From Tenrec ecaudatus (Eukaryota; Chordata; Mammalia; Afrosoricida; Tenrecidae), in NCBI RefSeq assembly GCF_050624435.1, contig NC_134541.1, forward strand, positions 103,598,805 through 103,662,804: 64,000 nucleotides of DNA. Direction: 5' to 3'. A model generated the notes under the pieces. It saw only the letters and a program-made list of their open reading frames with translations. It was not told the DNA's origin and did not search any database. The position numbers and the translations under genes were made by a program. Of this stretch, positions 1 through 27,920 are shown in pieces (positions within the stretch are counted from its first letter, which is position 1; each line of letters begins with the position of its first letter).

Positions 1-2402
1 AGGGGTTAGGCTGTCACATGGGATCACTGAGACCCCTGGTCCCTAACAACAGTAGATTGGGATAAAACAGTTCCTGCCATGAGGGCCCTGTGAGGCTGAA
101 AGACGATACTTTTCAATTTTTCTTATTTTCTATTACTGGGCCGTGAGCGCCCAGTCTTGCCCCCTCCGATCCCTGCTCCACTCCAGCACCTGCACAAACA
201 TCACATCAAATTTCTCTTCCCTAAAAAATTGCTACATGAAAACCAGCTGCCCCCTCTGGGCTGGATGGGGCATCCTTAGGGTCCCCACCTCTGTGTACAG
301 TGAGGTCGAACATCTGGCCAACCCCCCACAGCCCTGGAGCAGGTCCTGGACCCTGGGATTTTGGGGTGGGGTTTGGGGGTGTGCTGGGAAGGGAATCATC
401 TCTGTCCTGCCCCAGGGCTAGTCGAAATGGCAGCCTTTGTGAGCCAGCTGCAGTACAGGGGCTAATGGGAGAGTGGGCCAGAAGGCTCCAGGCCTGCTGC
501 TCTGCTGGGGGAGCATCATTTCATTACTTCGGCCGCTCTGGGGATTGACATTATTTGGTCCCACTGGACAGGTGAAGGCACTGAGGCAAGGAGTGGGAGC
601 TACGGAGGGCTGGCGTGGGGGGTGGGGGTAAAGGGCAGAGTCCTGACCAAAAACCAGGGCTTGTGTTCAAGGGGGGGTGGGAGGGGGAGGATAGATAGAG
701 GGGCAGTGAGTGCATGGTGGGAGGGAGTGGGAGAGCCCAGGTGGGCACCCCTGCCAGGGGAGGGACTGGTCTTTCTGACCCTAGAGGGTCCAGAGTTGGC
801 TCTCACTTCATGGGCGGGTCCTGTCAGCAGCTAATGGGAGGCTGTGGGAGGGCTCACTGTCTCAGTCGCTTCCCCGTGGGCTGGCTGGGCTGGCTCTGTT
901 TCCGGTAGCCTCTTCCCGGCATTCCTGGACCCCAGTGGGCGGGGACACTTCCCGGCCAGGCCTGGCCTCCAGAGGGGCTGGGCCACAACTCCGCAGCTCC
1001 TCTGCCACTCTGTTGGGCCATGAAGCCCCTGGCCTGCTGTCAGATGCCGACTCACTCAGGTTCCTGCCAGCCCCTGGCCACCCTCTGCCCGCCCAGACCC
1101 CACTCTGTTCCCAGAACAGTGCAGGGGCCTATGGACAAGGCTTGCCCAGTGCCCCAGTCACTGGTGCCCCCTGCCCTCAGGCCCACATGGGGGGGGGGGC
1201 TTCTGCCCAGCTAAGGGTGCCACTTAGGCTATGGGGTTTGGGCGTGCAAGGCATCATGGCCTCAGTTTACAGACCAGGCCACCTGTGACTCTGGCTGCCC
1301 TCCCTCCACTTCCCCCCTACGTCTCCCACCAGGATGTGGCAATGTTGCCACCGAGGCAGAGCTGTCCACACACAGAGTGGCAGGTCTCACCAGCGCCTCT
1401 CTGGCAAAGGCTGCACCTGTCCCATCCGAAGAGGTTCAGGCAGGCCTCATGGAGTTAGGGGGTCTGATCTGCCCACCGAGCCCTCCTCCCCCACCTCCGA
1501 AACCTTGGGGTAAGGGTTTGTGGAATTACAATCTGGACCCTGCCCTACTCAGGCAGTGGGCACTCCCCTTTCTCAGGGGGGGACCCACCCGGGGGGGACC
1601 CCACACCCCCAGCCTAGAGGTCCCACAGCTACAGAACCTCATGGAAACCAGACAGCTCACTCTTCTACAGGGGGCTGAGCGGGTGTGGCTTTGCAGAACC
1701 AGCCCTGCAAAAAGGCTCTTGCTTGTCACCCCTCCAGGAAGACTGCAAACCCTGTCTCACTAAGGTGCATGGAGCTGCTGGAGCTGCTTCTGGGTAGGGT
1801 GGGCCTTTGGGGCAGAAAGGAACAAAAGGGAGGTGGGGGAGGTGTGGAGAGAGTAGAGAACAGATCCCTGAAGCACTGGATTCCCAGACCCGGTCCCTGG
1901 GAAGGGGTGAGCAGGAGGTACCTTCCCGGAGGACTTGTAGGCACCTGTGGAAAATTCCCAGGCTGTCTTGGGCTGAGGCCCCCTTCTGCCCTTTCTGCAG
2001 GCCCTGCTGCTGGTATGCCTTCCTGGGGGAGGGGGCGGGAATTGTTTTACCTCCTAAGAGCCTCCTGCTTCTGCTTTTAAGATGCACTCCTTCCCCACAA
2101 GACTCCCCTCCCCTGCCCCCTCTCCCCCTCCCTCCCTCCCTCCCACTGCCCCACATGCACTGCTCTTGGTGTTATTTATTGGGTGTGACTGGGGCTCTCA
2201 GTTTACCTAGGAGCTGAGCTGTGTAAACTGCTGGGTGGGTGTCTGGTCCACCCCACCTGCCCTCGGGCTTCGGGAGGGCAGCAGTGCTACTGTCTCTGTG
2301 TCCGACACTTCCTGCACATAATCAGTGGCCCGGGATTGCTCATGAAGCAGGTAGACACCCCCCGCCCCCCAACACACACACCCTGTCCTCAGGAGAGCCT
2401 GT

Positions 2403-2430
2403 GGGCGTGTGTGTGTGTGCGCGCGCGTCC
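2403..2430. repeat. GT/GC dinucleotide run
   Basis: Short alternating purine-pyrimidine tract, (GT)n passing into (GC)n. Simple repeat in the non-coding region upstream of CARHSP1. Confidence 0.6.
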
Positions 2431-3691
2431 TGGGTAGCTAATACAACTCCATGCGTGCACACAGACAGGCACGTGCATGGACACTTGTGATGGACATAGG
2501 CACCCCTGACACCGCAGTCAGAACCTGGGCTGTGGCTAGAGGCCCACAGGACCTAGCGGATGTGGTCTAGAGTGGTTTGTACCCCAAGCCCCCACCCTGC
2601 TGAGGGGAGCTGTGGTGTTCAGGGAGGGGGGGTCCTGCCTCATCCAGGGGCCACTCCCAGGCCAGATCTGTAGACAATGACAGCTGCCTGGACCATGCCC
2701 AAGGGTACAGTGGGGAGCTACTTACAGCAGGGGGCAGCAGGGTCCCCAGATCTGGCTCCAGGGTGGTGGTTGTGGGTGCAGCAGCCTGACTTTGCCCTAG
2801 CCCTCCCCCTCCAAGGCTGAGAACCAACCGGTTCAATCTGGTTTGAGCCCTGCCTAGAATTTGCATGCTCGCCAGATAGGCCTCTATTTGAACCAGATGC
2901 CAGCTGACACTTACCAGATACATTAGGAAACACTGTTACAATGTAGGTTCTGATTCCGGATGTCCGGTGGAGTGGATAGAACCTGAAAGAAAGGGGTGTA
3001 AGCTTTATCCCGGCCTCCTCCTGCTGAGCCCTACCCCCAGCAGGTGCCTCTGTGCCAGGCCTCTCTGCACACCCGTGTTGGCACACGACGTGTGTGCATG
3101 CATGTGTACGTGTCTGCACCTGTGTGACAGCGTACCTGTAAAAGGTACAGCTGTGTCTCTAAGGTGCTTAGGGCATACCAAGTACTCAGGAAGTACCAGT
3201 GACGGTTCCAGAGGAATGTTGAGGTCATCCTCTGCGCTGTGCCTGAGACGCTGCTCCCTGGCAGCCCCTGGACTGAGACCCTGACCCCGCTGGGCATGGC
3301 CCTCTTTGGCTCTAATGAGAGACTGTGCATTTGGAGGGTGAAGGGTGTGGGGGGGGTGAGAAGAGGGGCTCCAATGGGTGCAGCCAGGAGTCTGGGGACA
3401 GATGGGTGAGGGTGAGGATGACAGGGAGCAGGCCCGCCCTGGCCCCTCGCAGACATTAGGATGGTGGCCCCTGCACTCCGCGGGCACTCCACTTGGCGTC
3501 TCGGTTCCATCCAGCTCTCAACGGCCCTGCTCTCTGTGGTGACTGACTCCCCGGGACCATCTGGAGCTGGAAACTGCAGTCTCTGATGATCCTGGGTGTC
3601 TGTTTACTTGCTTGTTTTTTGGCTCCACGATCACCAGGAGTTGCCACTGGGGACAGATTTGACAATGACTTCATGACGATGGTTATACTAA

Positions 3692-3835
3692 TGAACCCAC
3701 AGCCATCGAGGTGATCCTAAGAACAGACCCTTGCGGGAGCAGTCTCGTTCTCCTAAGGCGCAGCTGGTGCCTTTGACCCGCCAAGCTTGCAGTTAGCAGC
3801 CTAGTGCCTAACCCATAGCACCGCCAGGACCCCTT
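3692..3835 (-). repeat. AfroSINE, internally deleted
   Basis: Reads 'CCCACAGCCATCGAG' at the left and 'AGTTAGCAGCCTAGTGC...CACCGCCAGGACCC' at the right, the inverted body and head of the element. The middle is missing. Confidence 0.75.
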
Positions 3836-3924
3836 GTGACAACACTAGCAGACAGCCACGGGGCGCTTGTTCTGGCTGGACGCGCACCAAGGACCTAGCG
3901 TGGATCATTTCATTCCACTTTCTT

Positions 3925-4045
3925 GGTGTGAGGTTGGGACCGTTGCCATCCTCATTTTCCCGAGGAGAAAACCAAGACTGAGTAACTTGCCCAAAGTCAC
4001 ACAGCTGGCAGGCCCTGGGGTTTGCAGTCAGATGCGCCTGACCCT
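3925..4045 (-). repeat. MIR fragment
   Basis: Core 'TAACTTGCCCAAAGTCACAC' followed by 'AGCTGGCAGGCCCTGGGGTTTG' style sequence matches the inverted core of the ancient mammalian MIR SINE. Confidence 0.65.
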
Positions 4046-5135
4046 GGAGGACTAGCTGGGGAGGGTGGGCGTGGGGGTGCGGGGGACGGACTTTGGGTAG
4101 AAGGAATGCAGGAACTGGCCCTCTGCCCTTAGCCATCAAGCTTCCACTGGCCTTCATGGGGCCCATGGTGGGGCTTCTCCCCTGCCTAGAACCCCAGGCT
4201 TCAGAACATTCCGGGACTCTGTGACCTGAGCTCTGGGTCATTCTGGAAGCCTGAGCCCCCAGCCGGGCAGCCAGGCCTTTATGAGGTGGGGGCCCGCCTC
4301 TCGGTCTTCCCTGACCGCAGCTGTGAGACGGGACAGGAGGTAGCTGTGTCACTTCCTCCAGAAGACCAGCCGGCCACCTCCCTTCCCAGCCTGCCAGGGG
4401 CATGTGGGGAATGTGGAGAATGCGCTTGCCCTTTGGGGACCCTTTTCCCCTGGACTCAGCCTGGCTTAGAGGCCTTGGGTTGAGAGCAGACATTGCTAGG
4501 TTATGGGGACATATGGTCACTATTGGTGCGGGGGGAGGGGGGAGGAGTCAGGGGCAGCAAAATGGGGTTCAGGTTGCCTGAGTTGCTGGGCTTTTTAGAA
4601 GGATCTGGGAACCCGGAGTGTGAGCAGAGTGAGCAAGCTGAGTGACCTTGGCTGCTGGCCCTGGCCTCCTGGCCCTGCCTTGAGGTGACCTTGCTTGAAC
4701 TCTGAGCTGAGAACGCCTCCTTGTCCTGGGCAGGGACTACTCCCCCCATCGTGTCACCTTCCTGGCCACCACCGAGGCCAAGGCCTCCCTGGGGCCTCTG
4801 CCTCCAGAGACGGGATCCCACCCATTTATTCGCTGTGCGGTGGACACAGCAGCCTTGTGGCTAGGGACTAGGAAACCCCTTGGAGGCCTCCCTTCAGCCA
4901 CACGAGGGGACAGACACCTGTGTGCTCTTGAGACTGGGATCCCTTACCAACAGCTCACCAGGTCCCGGCAGGAGCCTCTCTGGAATGTGTCCGGGAACTC
5001 GCCTGGGGCATGCAGTGTGGTCCCTTCTCCACTGGGTCTCCACAGCTGGGTCAGCACCTTTGGGAACTATTTGTCCACCTGCCTCTAGCCCCTCTGTCCC
5101 TCACCTGAACTTTCCTTTATTTTCACTTCCCTGAT

Positions 5136-5345
5136 GGAGCCCTGGTGGTGTAGTGGTTACTTGTTGGGCTGCTAACCGCAAGGTCAGCAGTTCAAAACCA
5201 CCTGCAGCTCCTTGGAAGAAAGACAGGGCTTTCTACTCCCGAGAACAGTGACAGTCTTGGAAACTCGCAGGGGCAGTTCTACCCTGTCCTATGGGGCCAC
5301 TGGGAGTTGGCATGGACTGGATGGCAGGGAGGTTTTATTTTTTCC
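5136..5345 (+). repeat. AfroSINE, full length
   Basis: Head 'GGAGCCCTGGTGGTGTAGTG', B-box-like 'AGGTCAGCAGTTCAAAACC', body 'CTATGGGGCCACTGGGAGTT', and a T-rich end. It is one of the best-preserved copies and sits 300 bases before the first CARHSP1 coding exon. Confidence 0.9.
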
Positions 5346-5647
5346 TCCTCTTCTCCCTCCCACAAGTAGTTCCTAAGTGCCTGAGGGTGTTAGGGATGTT
5401 GAGGGACAGGGCTTTCCTGTCCTTCCATGCTGCCCTGTCCCCTGGAGCCTCTGCTGAGGGCATGGGTGGCCCTGGCATTTCCGTGCTTGGCTCTGCCACG
5501 GGGGTGTCCACGGCCAAGCAGGCTCAGCCTGGGGACTCGGCGGGTTCCAAAGCATTGTCCGACTCCCTGGAGAGGCGTGGGTCTTGGATGGTAGGTTCCT
5601 GCCTGGCCTGAGCCCCAGAGAGCCCCCTGTGTATCTCCAGGTCCACC

Positions 5648-5805
5648 ATGTCATCCGAGCCTCCCCCTCCGTCGCAGCCCCCCACCCACCAGGCTTCGGT
5701 CGGGCTGCTGGAGAACCCGAGGGCCCGAGAACGCTCACCATCCCCGCTGCGAGGCAACGTGGTCCCCAGCCCGCTGCCCACTCGCAGGACAAGGACCTTT
5801 TCTGC
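5648..5805 (+). CDS. CARHSP1: CARHSP1 coding exon 1
   Basis: Encodes residues 1-52 plus two bases of codon 53, the proline/serine-rich tail. Acceptor CAG at 5638-5640; donor GC|GTGAG at 5805/5806. Confidence 0.96.
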
Positions 5806-8729
5806 GTGAGTCTCAGGCTGGGCCGGGAGGGGCCTCGCTGAGAGGCCCCTGGTCCTGTGTGTCAGATAAGGAGCCTTGTGCAGCATGGGGTGACAGCAGT
5901 GAAGCTGGGGAGATGCCCTCTGAAGTTTGAGGGTGCTGGGCTAGGCTGCACAGACCCTGAGTGCTGGGTGAGCTGGGTGCCACAAGTGGGAGACCCTGGG
6001 CTCTGGCGGGTAGCGGGTGACCTTGGGGATTACCACGCAGACACAGGACTGGGGTCAGGGAGTAGAGGCACAGTCCTCTGGGTAGTGCTTAGACTTAGCC
6101 CAGCACCCTGCTTCCAGCTGGGGGACTAAGGCCCGGACTTTTCCAGAGTCCCCCAGAGAGTCAGTCTTCAGAGCGGGGTCCTCTGGAATCTGGGGGAGCG
6201 GCTCCCAGAGCTGCACAATGCACAACCTGGGCGACGGCATGGCGGCCCCGGCCATGGCTCCTCAAGGCACGGCTGTGGTGGGGGGAGGCTGGGAGGAGTC
6301 ACCCCAGGAGGGAAGCGACCTGTCTTAGAGGGCGGGCATCGGGGCGCAGGGTTCCTCACACTCTTCCCTGCCAGGACCGTGCGAGCGTCCCAGGGTCCTG
6401 TCTACAAAGGCGTCTGCAAATGCTTCTGCCGGTCTAAGGGCCACGGCTTCATCACCCCAGCTGACGGCGGCCCTGACATCTTCCTGCACATCTCTGAGTG
6501 AGTCAGGGACTGGATGGGAGGTGCGCTGTTCTGGGCTGGCTCTGTGGAGGGAGGGGGCCGTGTGCCACTGGACCCTGTCCCTGTTGGTGACAGCATGCCT
6601 GGAGGGGGTGGGGGAGTGGGGTGCAGTGCTCTGGCGGTGCTGTGTGTGGGTGAGCACTGGACTGCTATCCCAAGGTTGGCAATTCGAACCCAGTAGCAGC
6701 TACTCATTGGGAGAGATGAGGCTATGTGTTCCTGTAAAGTTGTCGCCTGAGAAACCTGGGATAGGCTCAGAATCCACCTCATGGCCATGGTCTTTGCTGT
6801 AGTTGAGGATGGGGCTGTGTCACTGTGTGTGTGTGTGTGTATGTGTGTGTGTGTGTAAATGTGCGTGAGAAGGTGTAAGTGGTGTGTGTGTGAACAAGCG
6901 GCCCCTTTGGGTAGGCCAAGGAGGTACGTACAGGCTGTGCAAGGCTCACGGCCACTCGGTGCACACAGTTCCGAGCCCAGCGCTGTTACATAGCAGGCCG
7001 GCCTTTCTGGAAAATAGTTTTATTGACTTAGAACTCCTATATCATCTACGTCAATAGTTCAGCAACAATAATAACAAAATAAATCAGAGGAAAAACCTCA
7101 ATCGGAAAGAAAGCAGGAAATATTAAAAACCAGAACAAATTTCAAATGGGTCAAAAGGGAGAGTAAATGATACGGTGGTTCATTTTTAACCTAATTCCAC
7201 GGGCTGCCACCGACTACAGTCCTCGCTGTCTGCTGTCAAGCCTAGCTCCACCCCTTGACTGTGGTCACAGGGGATTCAACAGAGACTTAAGCCACGTGTG
7301 GGCCCTGCCAGTGGATTTGGGGCTTCCCGATCGGGCCGGAGTATTTATAGGGAAACGACCCCCCCCCAGAACGGTGCAGGCAGGTGCTGCAGCCTCTGGC
7401 CTGTCCTGTGTGCGGATGCGTGTGCAGCGTTTATGCGTGGCCCTGTGTATACATTGTCTTTCCAGGAAAGACAATGCTTTACAAAGATACACATGGTGCT
7501 GAGGAAAAATGAGTTATAAGAAAAACACAGGCGTGGGAGGGGGGCTGGAGGAAGAAGAAGGATGGAGACATGGGGTGCCTGCCTCTGCTGCCAATTTAAA
7601 CCTAAGCTTCCTAGTGGCCAAATCAAAGAGGAAAGTAGATTAGCTCTAAACACCAGTCAGAACACGCCTGTTCCCAAGGAGCTAGCTGGCCCTGCTGCTT
7701 GGGGTCAGAAGGGATCCTCCTGGGTGAATTGGTGACTCACCCTACGGAGTAAGAGCACCCTCCCTCTTGGGGAGGTGGTGGGGGAGAGCACCGCAGCCTG
7801 CAACTAGCTCTGGGCACAAATGGGGCTTTCTGGAAGGCTTGCTGAGTCCTCAAGGGTAGAGAGGCAGCTCAGTGTCTGGGATCCTGAGGCTCAGGAGACT
7901 TGGCCTGGCCTGGCCCCACCCAGTCTGGCTGTCTGGCTTTCGGCTCCTCCCCTTGGCCTTTTGCCCTCATGCGCCTGTGAGCGCTTTCCTTCAGCCCTGG
8001 CCCACCCCCTGCAGGCTCCTCCCACTTTCTGGTGGTCCCAGTCTTCCTGGGCTTATGGGGGCCTCCATGCTTTCTCTGCCTTGGCCACCTTCCCTCCGTG
8101 TCTCTTGGAAGGATGCCAGTCCGACTGGATCAGGGCCACCCTGCGACCTCACCTTAGTTCAGCCCATCTGCTGAGACTCTTTCCACACAAGGTGGTGTGC
8201 ACAGGCAGTGGCGATGAGGAGTGGGCCATTCGGGCTCATAGTGACCCTCGAGGGCTGAGAAGTGTCCTTCGGGGTTTCCGAGGCTTTAAGTCTTCACCAG
8301 AGCAGACAGCCTCATCTGTCTCTCTTTGGGGTAGCTGTTGGGTTCGAACCGCTGACCTTGGGGTTAGCACCTCCATAGCCCACTATACCACCGACTGGGC
8401 TGACTGAGAACACAAATCCAGCCATCACAGAGCTGGCACCGAATAGCAAGGCATGGTAGCCCTGGTGGATGGGCATAGGAGCCATTCCTGAGGAAGGGGC
8501 TGGTGCCTGGGGAGGGTGCCCAGGACCCTCCCGGGTGGGCCCTGACTGCTGTGTCCATCCCTGCAGCGTGGAAGGCGAGTACGTCCCCATGGAAGGCGAC
8601 GAGGTTACCTATAAGATGTGCTCTATCCCGCCCAAGAATGAGAAGCTGCAGGCGGTAGAGGTGGTTATCACCCATCTGGCCCCTGGCACCAAGCATGAGA
8701 CCTGGTCCGGGCACGTGGTCAGCTCCTAG
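5648..8729 (+). CDS. CARHSP1: CARHSP1, calcium-regulated heat-stable protein 1 (CRHSP-24), 3 coding exons
   Basis: The coding sequence joins 5648-5805, 6375-6497 and 8567-8729, giving 444 nt and 147 aa, the same length as human CARHSP1. The N-terminus is proline-rich and disordered, with serines 30, 32, 41 and 52 in the RSPSP, VPSPL and TFSA contexts; these are the phosphosites known in the family. A single cold-shock domain follows (about residues 62-130), with RNP1-like KGHGFITP and RNP2-like DIFLHIS motifs that bind single-stranded nucleic acid. Family knowledge: a cytoplasmic RNA-binding phosphoprotein, calcineurin substrate and TNF mRNA stabiliser, paralogous to PIPPin (CSDC2). The start follows a 7-base leader after the acceptor at 5640 and matches the conserved MSSEPPPP beginning. 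No frameshifts or missing motifs are seen. Confidence 0.97.
6375..6497 (+). CDS. CARHSP1: CARHSP1 coding exon 2
   Basis: Encodes residues 53-93 and the start of codon 94, covering both RNP-type motifs of the cold-shock domain. Acceptor CCAG at 6371-6374; donor GA|GTGAGT. Confidence 0.96.
6628..6803 (+). repeat. AfroSINE, diverged
   Basis: Contains 'GTGAGCACTGGACTGCTA', 'AAGGTTGGCAATTCGAACCC' and a weak 3' body. It lies in the second CARHSP1 intron just after the exon 2 donor. Confidence 0.7.
6822..6890 (+). repeat. (GT)n microsatellite
   Basis: Interrupted GT tract directly following the AfroSINE, in the second CARHSP1 intron. Confidence 0.8.
8200..8403 (-). repeat. AfroSINE
   Basis: Inverted copy: 'GGGCTCATAGTGACCCTCGA', then 'GGTTCGAACCGCTGACCTTG' and 'CCCACTATACCACCGACTGGG'. 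It lies 160 bases upstream of the last CARHSP1 exon. Confidence 0.8.
8567..8729 (+). CDS. CARHSP1: CARHSP1 coding exon 3 with stop
   Basis: Encodes the end of codon 94 to residue 147 and the TAG stop at 8727-8729. The C-terminus ends in the conserved GHVVSS. Acceptor CTGCAG at 8561-8566. Confidence 0.97.
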
Positions 8730-11620
8730 GACATGCCAGTACCCCTTCTCCTGGGCTCGTGGGGGACGCTGGGGAAGGTGGACGGGGAAGGCGGTGGCAG
8801 CACCGGATGGACCTTTGGAACAGCTTGGCCTCTGCCCAGCCCAGTCCTCTCTGGTGGAAGGGACGGGCTGTGTGCTCTCAGCCCCCAGTGCAACCTCTGA
8901 CGGTGATAACCATCTCTGACCACCTGAAAAGCATTAAAGGCATGTGAAAAAGAGAGGTGCCCCTCTGGTGACCTGGGGGGGGGCAGGGGCTCCTCCTCTC
9001 CTGGTGTGCTGGCTCAGAGGCCCAAGGTCTGGCCTGCCACCTGGGGTGGGGTCTGTGCGGCTTCCGGGATACAATTCTGCTCAGTCCTGTCTCTCCACAG
9101 CTGGGGTTCGGGGTGGGGTCTGTTGGTGGTTCATTTCTGGGCTCAACTGGAGTGAAGGGAGCTGGCTGGGGGGGGTGCAGGGGGGGGAGAAAGAGGTGCC
9201 TTTTTGTAGCCATTGGTGCAGGAAGGCTGGATTCTAGCTGCTCTGGGTGGGGGTGGTGTCGGGGAGACAGTGTGACGGAGTGGGGAGGGGGTGTCTCTGG
9301 CTTTGGAATCAGCCCTCTCTCCAGAAGAACTCAGAAGCGTCCTGGAAGCTGGGGCATGTCGAAGGCAAGGCCAAGGTCATCCCCGGGCCCTTTCTGAGCT
9401 TGCGGGAAGCAGTTTCCCCTCTAAAGACTGAGGCAGCTGGCCAGGGTCTTCTGTAAACGCTTCTGGGGGGCCTCTCTCTGCTGTTGTGACTGGACCAGGA
9501 GGAGCTGGCTGATGCCTCAAAGCACGTGACCTGGACGCTACCCGGGAGGAGAGGACACCTGAGAACGAGGGTGGGGGGGCCTCCCTCCGGAGTGGGGCGA
9601 GGAGGGCAACTTGAGCCACAGCCTGGGCTCAGAGGATGCCGTCCGGTGAAAGTGTGCATGCGCGCGCATGCTCCAGCTGCCACCTCCAGAGCCACTGCCA
9701 GGACTCGGCCCTCGGGGTCGCCGCTTCCCACCCAGGAGCCCTGAGGGGCTGGAACCATTCTGCGCTTGGTGCTGGTCTGAATGCGCCTGGAGGTGCCTGG
9801 GGAGAAAGACCTGGTTGGCCTTGAAACCTGTCTGGAGCACATTTCTCAGCAGGGGTTGGCCACAGGCTGGCTGGGTGGTGCCCTCCTGCCTCTGATGAGT
9901 CAAAGGTGGCCTTCCCTTCAAGCCTGGGGCCGGTCCCCAGCCATCTCCTTGAGGCCTCTGCCAGGCCCTGCCCCACAGGAGGCAGGAACGGGGCAACCAG
10001 TGGGCTCTCTGATCCCTGCATGTCCACATTGCCAGTCGGTCAGCCAGGAGGAAGAGGTCTGAAACTGCGGGGCCCTGGGGCCCACAGCTTCAATCCCAGG
10101 TGAGGGAGGGGCAGACAGCTGGGACCAGACCCCAAGACTCCCCTGGCGGCTGCCCATCTCTCCCAGTAGAGACCGCCTTGTATGGGGCTCTGCAGTGTCT
10201 GCTGTGGGTGCCTGCTCCTCTGAGCCGGCGGCAGGTAAGGGCACTTCCTGAAACCAGGCTGACCACCCATGTGCGGCCTGCCGATCTGGGGTAAGATGGG
10301 GGTGGGGTTGTCCTGGTCCGAGGGTGCTCAAGACTTAGTCTTAACAAGAGGCCGGGCCACCATGGAGAAACCCTGTGAGGACAGTCATCTCCTGAGTGCC
10401 AGGTGACTTCTCCCACCGTGACCTTGCTATCAGCGGCAGGAGGATGCTGGCCTCCCGGAGGACCCCCCCATTAACCAACTGCCAGTGAGTAGATTCCCGT
10501 CCCAAGGGTTCACCAACTGCTTCACCTTCCAAGTGGCTGGTGGGTTCAGAGCACTCCTCCCCTTCTGGTGAGCAGCCAAGCGCTTTACCTCTGCCACCGA
10601 GGCCCTCAGCTGGTGGTGAGTACCGAGTGACGCCTCTCTGGGTGGGTGCCACAGGCCTGGGGAGGGAACCTTGGTGGGGTTTGCCTAACAGGACAGGAGA
10701 TTGGAGGTGCCGGGTGAGGCAGAGAGGGACTGTGCCTCAGGTGGCCTTTCTGCTTCTGGAGGGAGGCTCACACCGTGACTCTGGGGCAGGGGTGGACACT
10801 GTCACGCTGGGGGGGGGGGTTGGGAAAACCACCACGGGCTCATCTCGCCTGTCACCCGGGTGACCGACTAAGCAGGTGGAAGCAGGAGCCCTGGTGTCTG
10901 GTGGGCTGTAGGGCCTGGCTGGACCTGGGGTGTCAAGGCAATGGGCAGGTGCAGTGGTCTGTTAGGGCAGGGGTGCGCCTGCCCCAGGCCTGGAGTCTGG
11001 TCCAGCAGCGGTTCCTCAGGGGAGGCGGAGGAGCAGGAAGAAGTGGCCGAGACACCTGGCCCCAGCCCCTGGGGGCAGCATCTGCCAGCGTGTCCCTGGG
11101 AGCCACCTGCTACCCTACACTCGCCAGCTGTCCTCACAGCCAGGGCCCAGGACCTGCTGACAGCCCTGCATTGCCTCTGACTGATGGCACTGGGCTTAGA
11201 CCCCAAAGGCCAGAGGCAGAGACAATGGTTTATTTTGTGGGTGTCACCAGTAGGGTGCTAAGAGGCAGTGCCCGGAGGCCCTGGGGTGCACATGGTAATG
11301 CTGTCAGCTGCAAACTCCAGCATGCAGTTCCTAAGGTGCCTTGGGAGATGGGCCCAGGTAGCCTGCTTCCGGAAAACCAGCCAGTGAAACACGCACACAC
11401 ACGCTGTGTCTGAGCTGGGTCTCAGGCTGATGCGGGGGCGCCTCCCAGGGCTCCTGGGGGGCCATCGGAACAAGCAGTGGCCCACAGCTCTGACTCGTCC
11501 CAGTCACCGATGCAGTGGGGGCCGAGGTGGAGAAGCTGGTGGGCACAGGAAACTGCCTGCAACATCTATGAGAAATGGAGTCTGACCTTTGGTGGAAAAT
11601 AAAATCACTTTAATTTGCTT
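8730..11620 (+). other. CARHSP1: Probable CARHSP1 3' UTR (long form)
   Basis: No coding exon and no AfroSINE is seen here, although SINEs are dense elsewhere, which fits a long transcribed 3' UTR. Two candidate poly(A) signals are present: ATTAAA at 8933-8938 (short form) and AATAAA at 11598-11603 (long form). Several long ORFs in this GC-rich stretch resemble no protein and are treated as chance. The extent is inferred. Confidence 0.45.
11598..11614. terminator. Interlocked opposed poly(A) signals between CARHSP1 and PMM2
   Basis: AATAAA on the plus strand at 11598-11603 and ATTAAA on the minus strand at 11609-11614 lie within 17 bases of each other. A second minus-strand AATAAA is at 11229-11234. 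They are positioned to end the two convergent genes; use is inferred. Confidence 0.5.
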
Positions 11621-12332
11621 CTTTGATCATGGGTCATTACAGTATCATGTATAAAACCAAACATGGACTCTGATCCTAGGGACTACAGAGGAAGTGCAGT
11701 CCTGTGGGGGCCAGGGCCTGCCCCTGCCCAGAGCTCGGAGCAAACTGGATTCATGTAGTGACAAGTCTGGGCTGGGTGAGGCTTGGGACCCAGAACCGTT
11801 TTCTTGGGAAGTGTCCTGTCTGCAGGGTTCTGGGGGAGGAGGGGTACCATGGTGCTAAGCCACCAGGAAGACGCCTGGGGAGGCCCAGGTGGCCCAACAG
11901 AATGCCTAAGCCAACTCATTCATTGCACTGGCTCTGGACACCAGGGTCACTGTGGGTCAATTGTCCCCAAGGACCACCTCTACAGAAGAGGGGTCGGGTC
12001 CAGAGAGACCCTCAGCCTCTGGACGTCCCTCCAGTAGCCAGAACACAGTAGGGGCTGCATCTCAGGAAGGTTCCTAACCTCAGCCTTGGGTGGCTTGCAC
12101 CCCCACCCGTTTGGTCTGTTGGCACAGGACCCTGCAGGAGGTGGGGAGGGGCCTGGCAGAGGTGGGAGGAGGTGTTGAGGTAGCCTGCCTTCTGGTCCTG
12201 GTATGCCTGTAGTGGGGGTGGGCAGTGTCCACTCCTCAGGAGCATTACCACCCAGCCATGGGTTTGTGGCTTCAGTAAATTCCAGCATGGTGAGCCCAGG
12301 GCGGGGGTGAAGGCCCCCTGCCTGGCAGGCAG
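11615..12332 (-). other. PMM2: Probable PMM2 3' UTR
   Basis: Runs from the PMM2 stop to the first minus-strand poly(A) hexamer (ATTAAA, 11609-11614), about 720 bases. If the signal at 11229-11234 is used instead, the UTR is about 1.1 kb and overlaps the CARHSP1 UTR antisense. No repeats are recognised. Confidence 0.5.

Positions 12333-27920
<15,588 letters not shown>

Larger units (their letters stand above)
1..5640. other. Non-coding region 5' of the first CARHSP1 coding exon
   Basis: I see no coding exon with conserved protein sequence in this stretch. It is GC-rich and holds short simple repeats (pyrimidine tract near 2110-2150, GT/GC run near 2405-2430), one MIR remnant and two AfroSINEs, listed separately. 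Because the first coding exon begins only 7 bases before the ATG, after a splice acceptor, at least one non-coding 5' exon of CARHSP1 must lie upstream. It may be here or left of the window. I could not place it from sequence alone. Confidence 0.6.

Noticed and set aside
5136..5240. tRNA-like heads of AfroSINEs as tRNA genes
   Set aside because: They have A/B-box remnants but do not fold as full tRNAs and continue into the SINE body.
7820..8407. 195-aa open frame in a CARHSP1 intron
   Set aside because: Runs into an inverted AfroSINE and resembles no protein; flanked by real exons of the gene on the same strand.
10775..11413. 212-aa open frame in the CARHSP1/PMM2 interval
   Set aside because: GC-rich chance frame with no domain, no conserved start context and no splice signals; lies in the probable CARHSP1 3' UTR.
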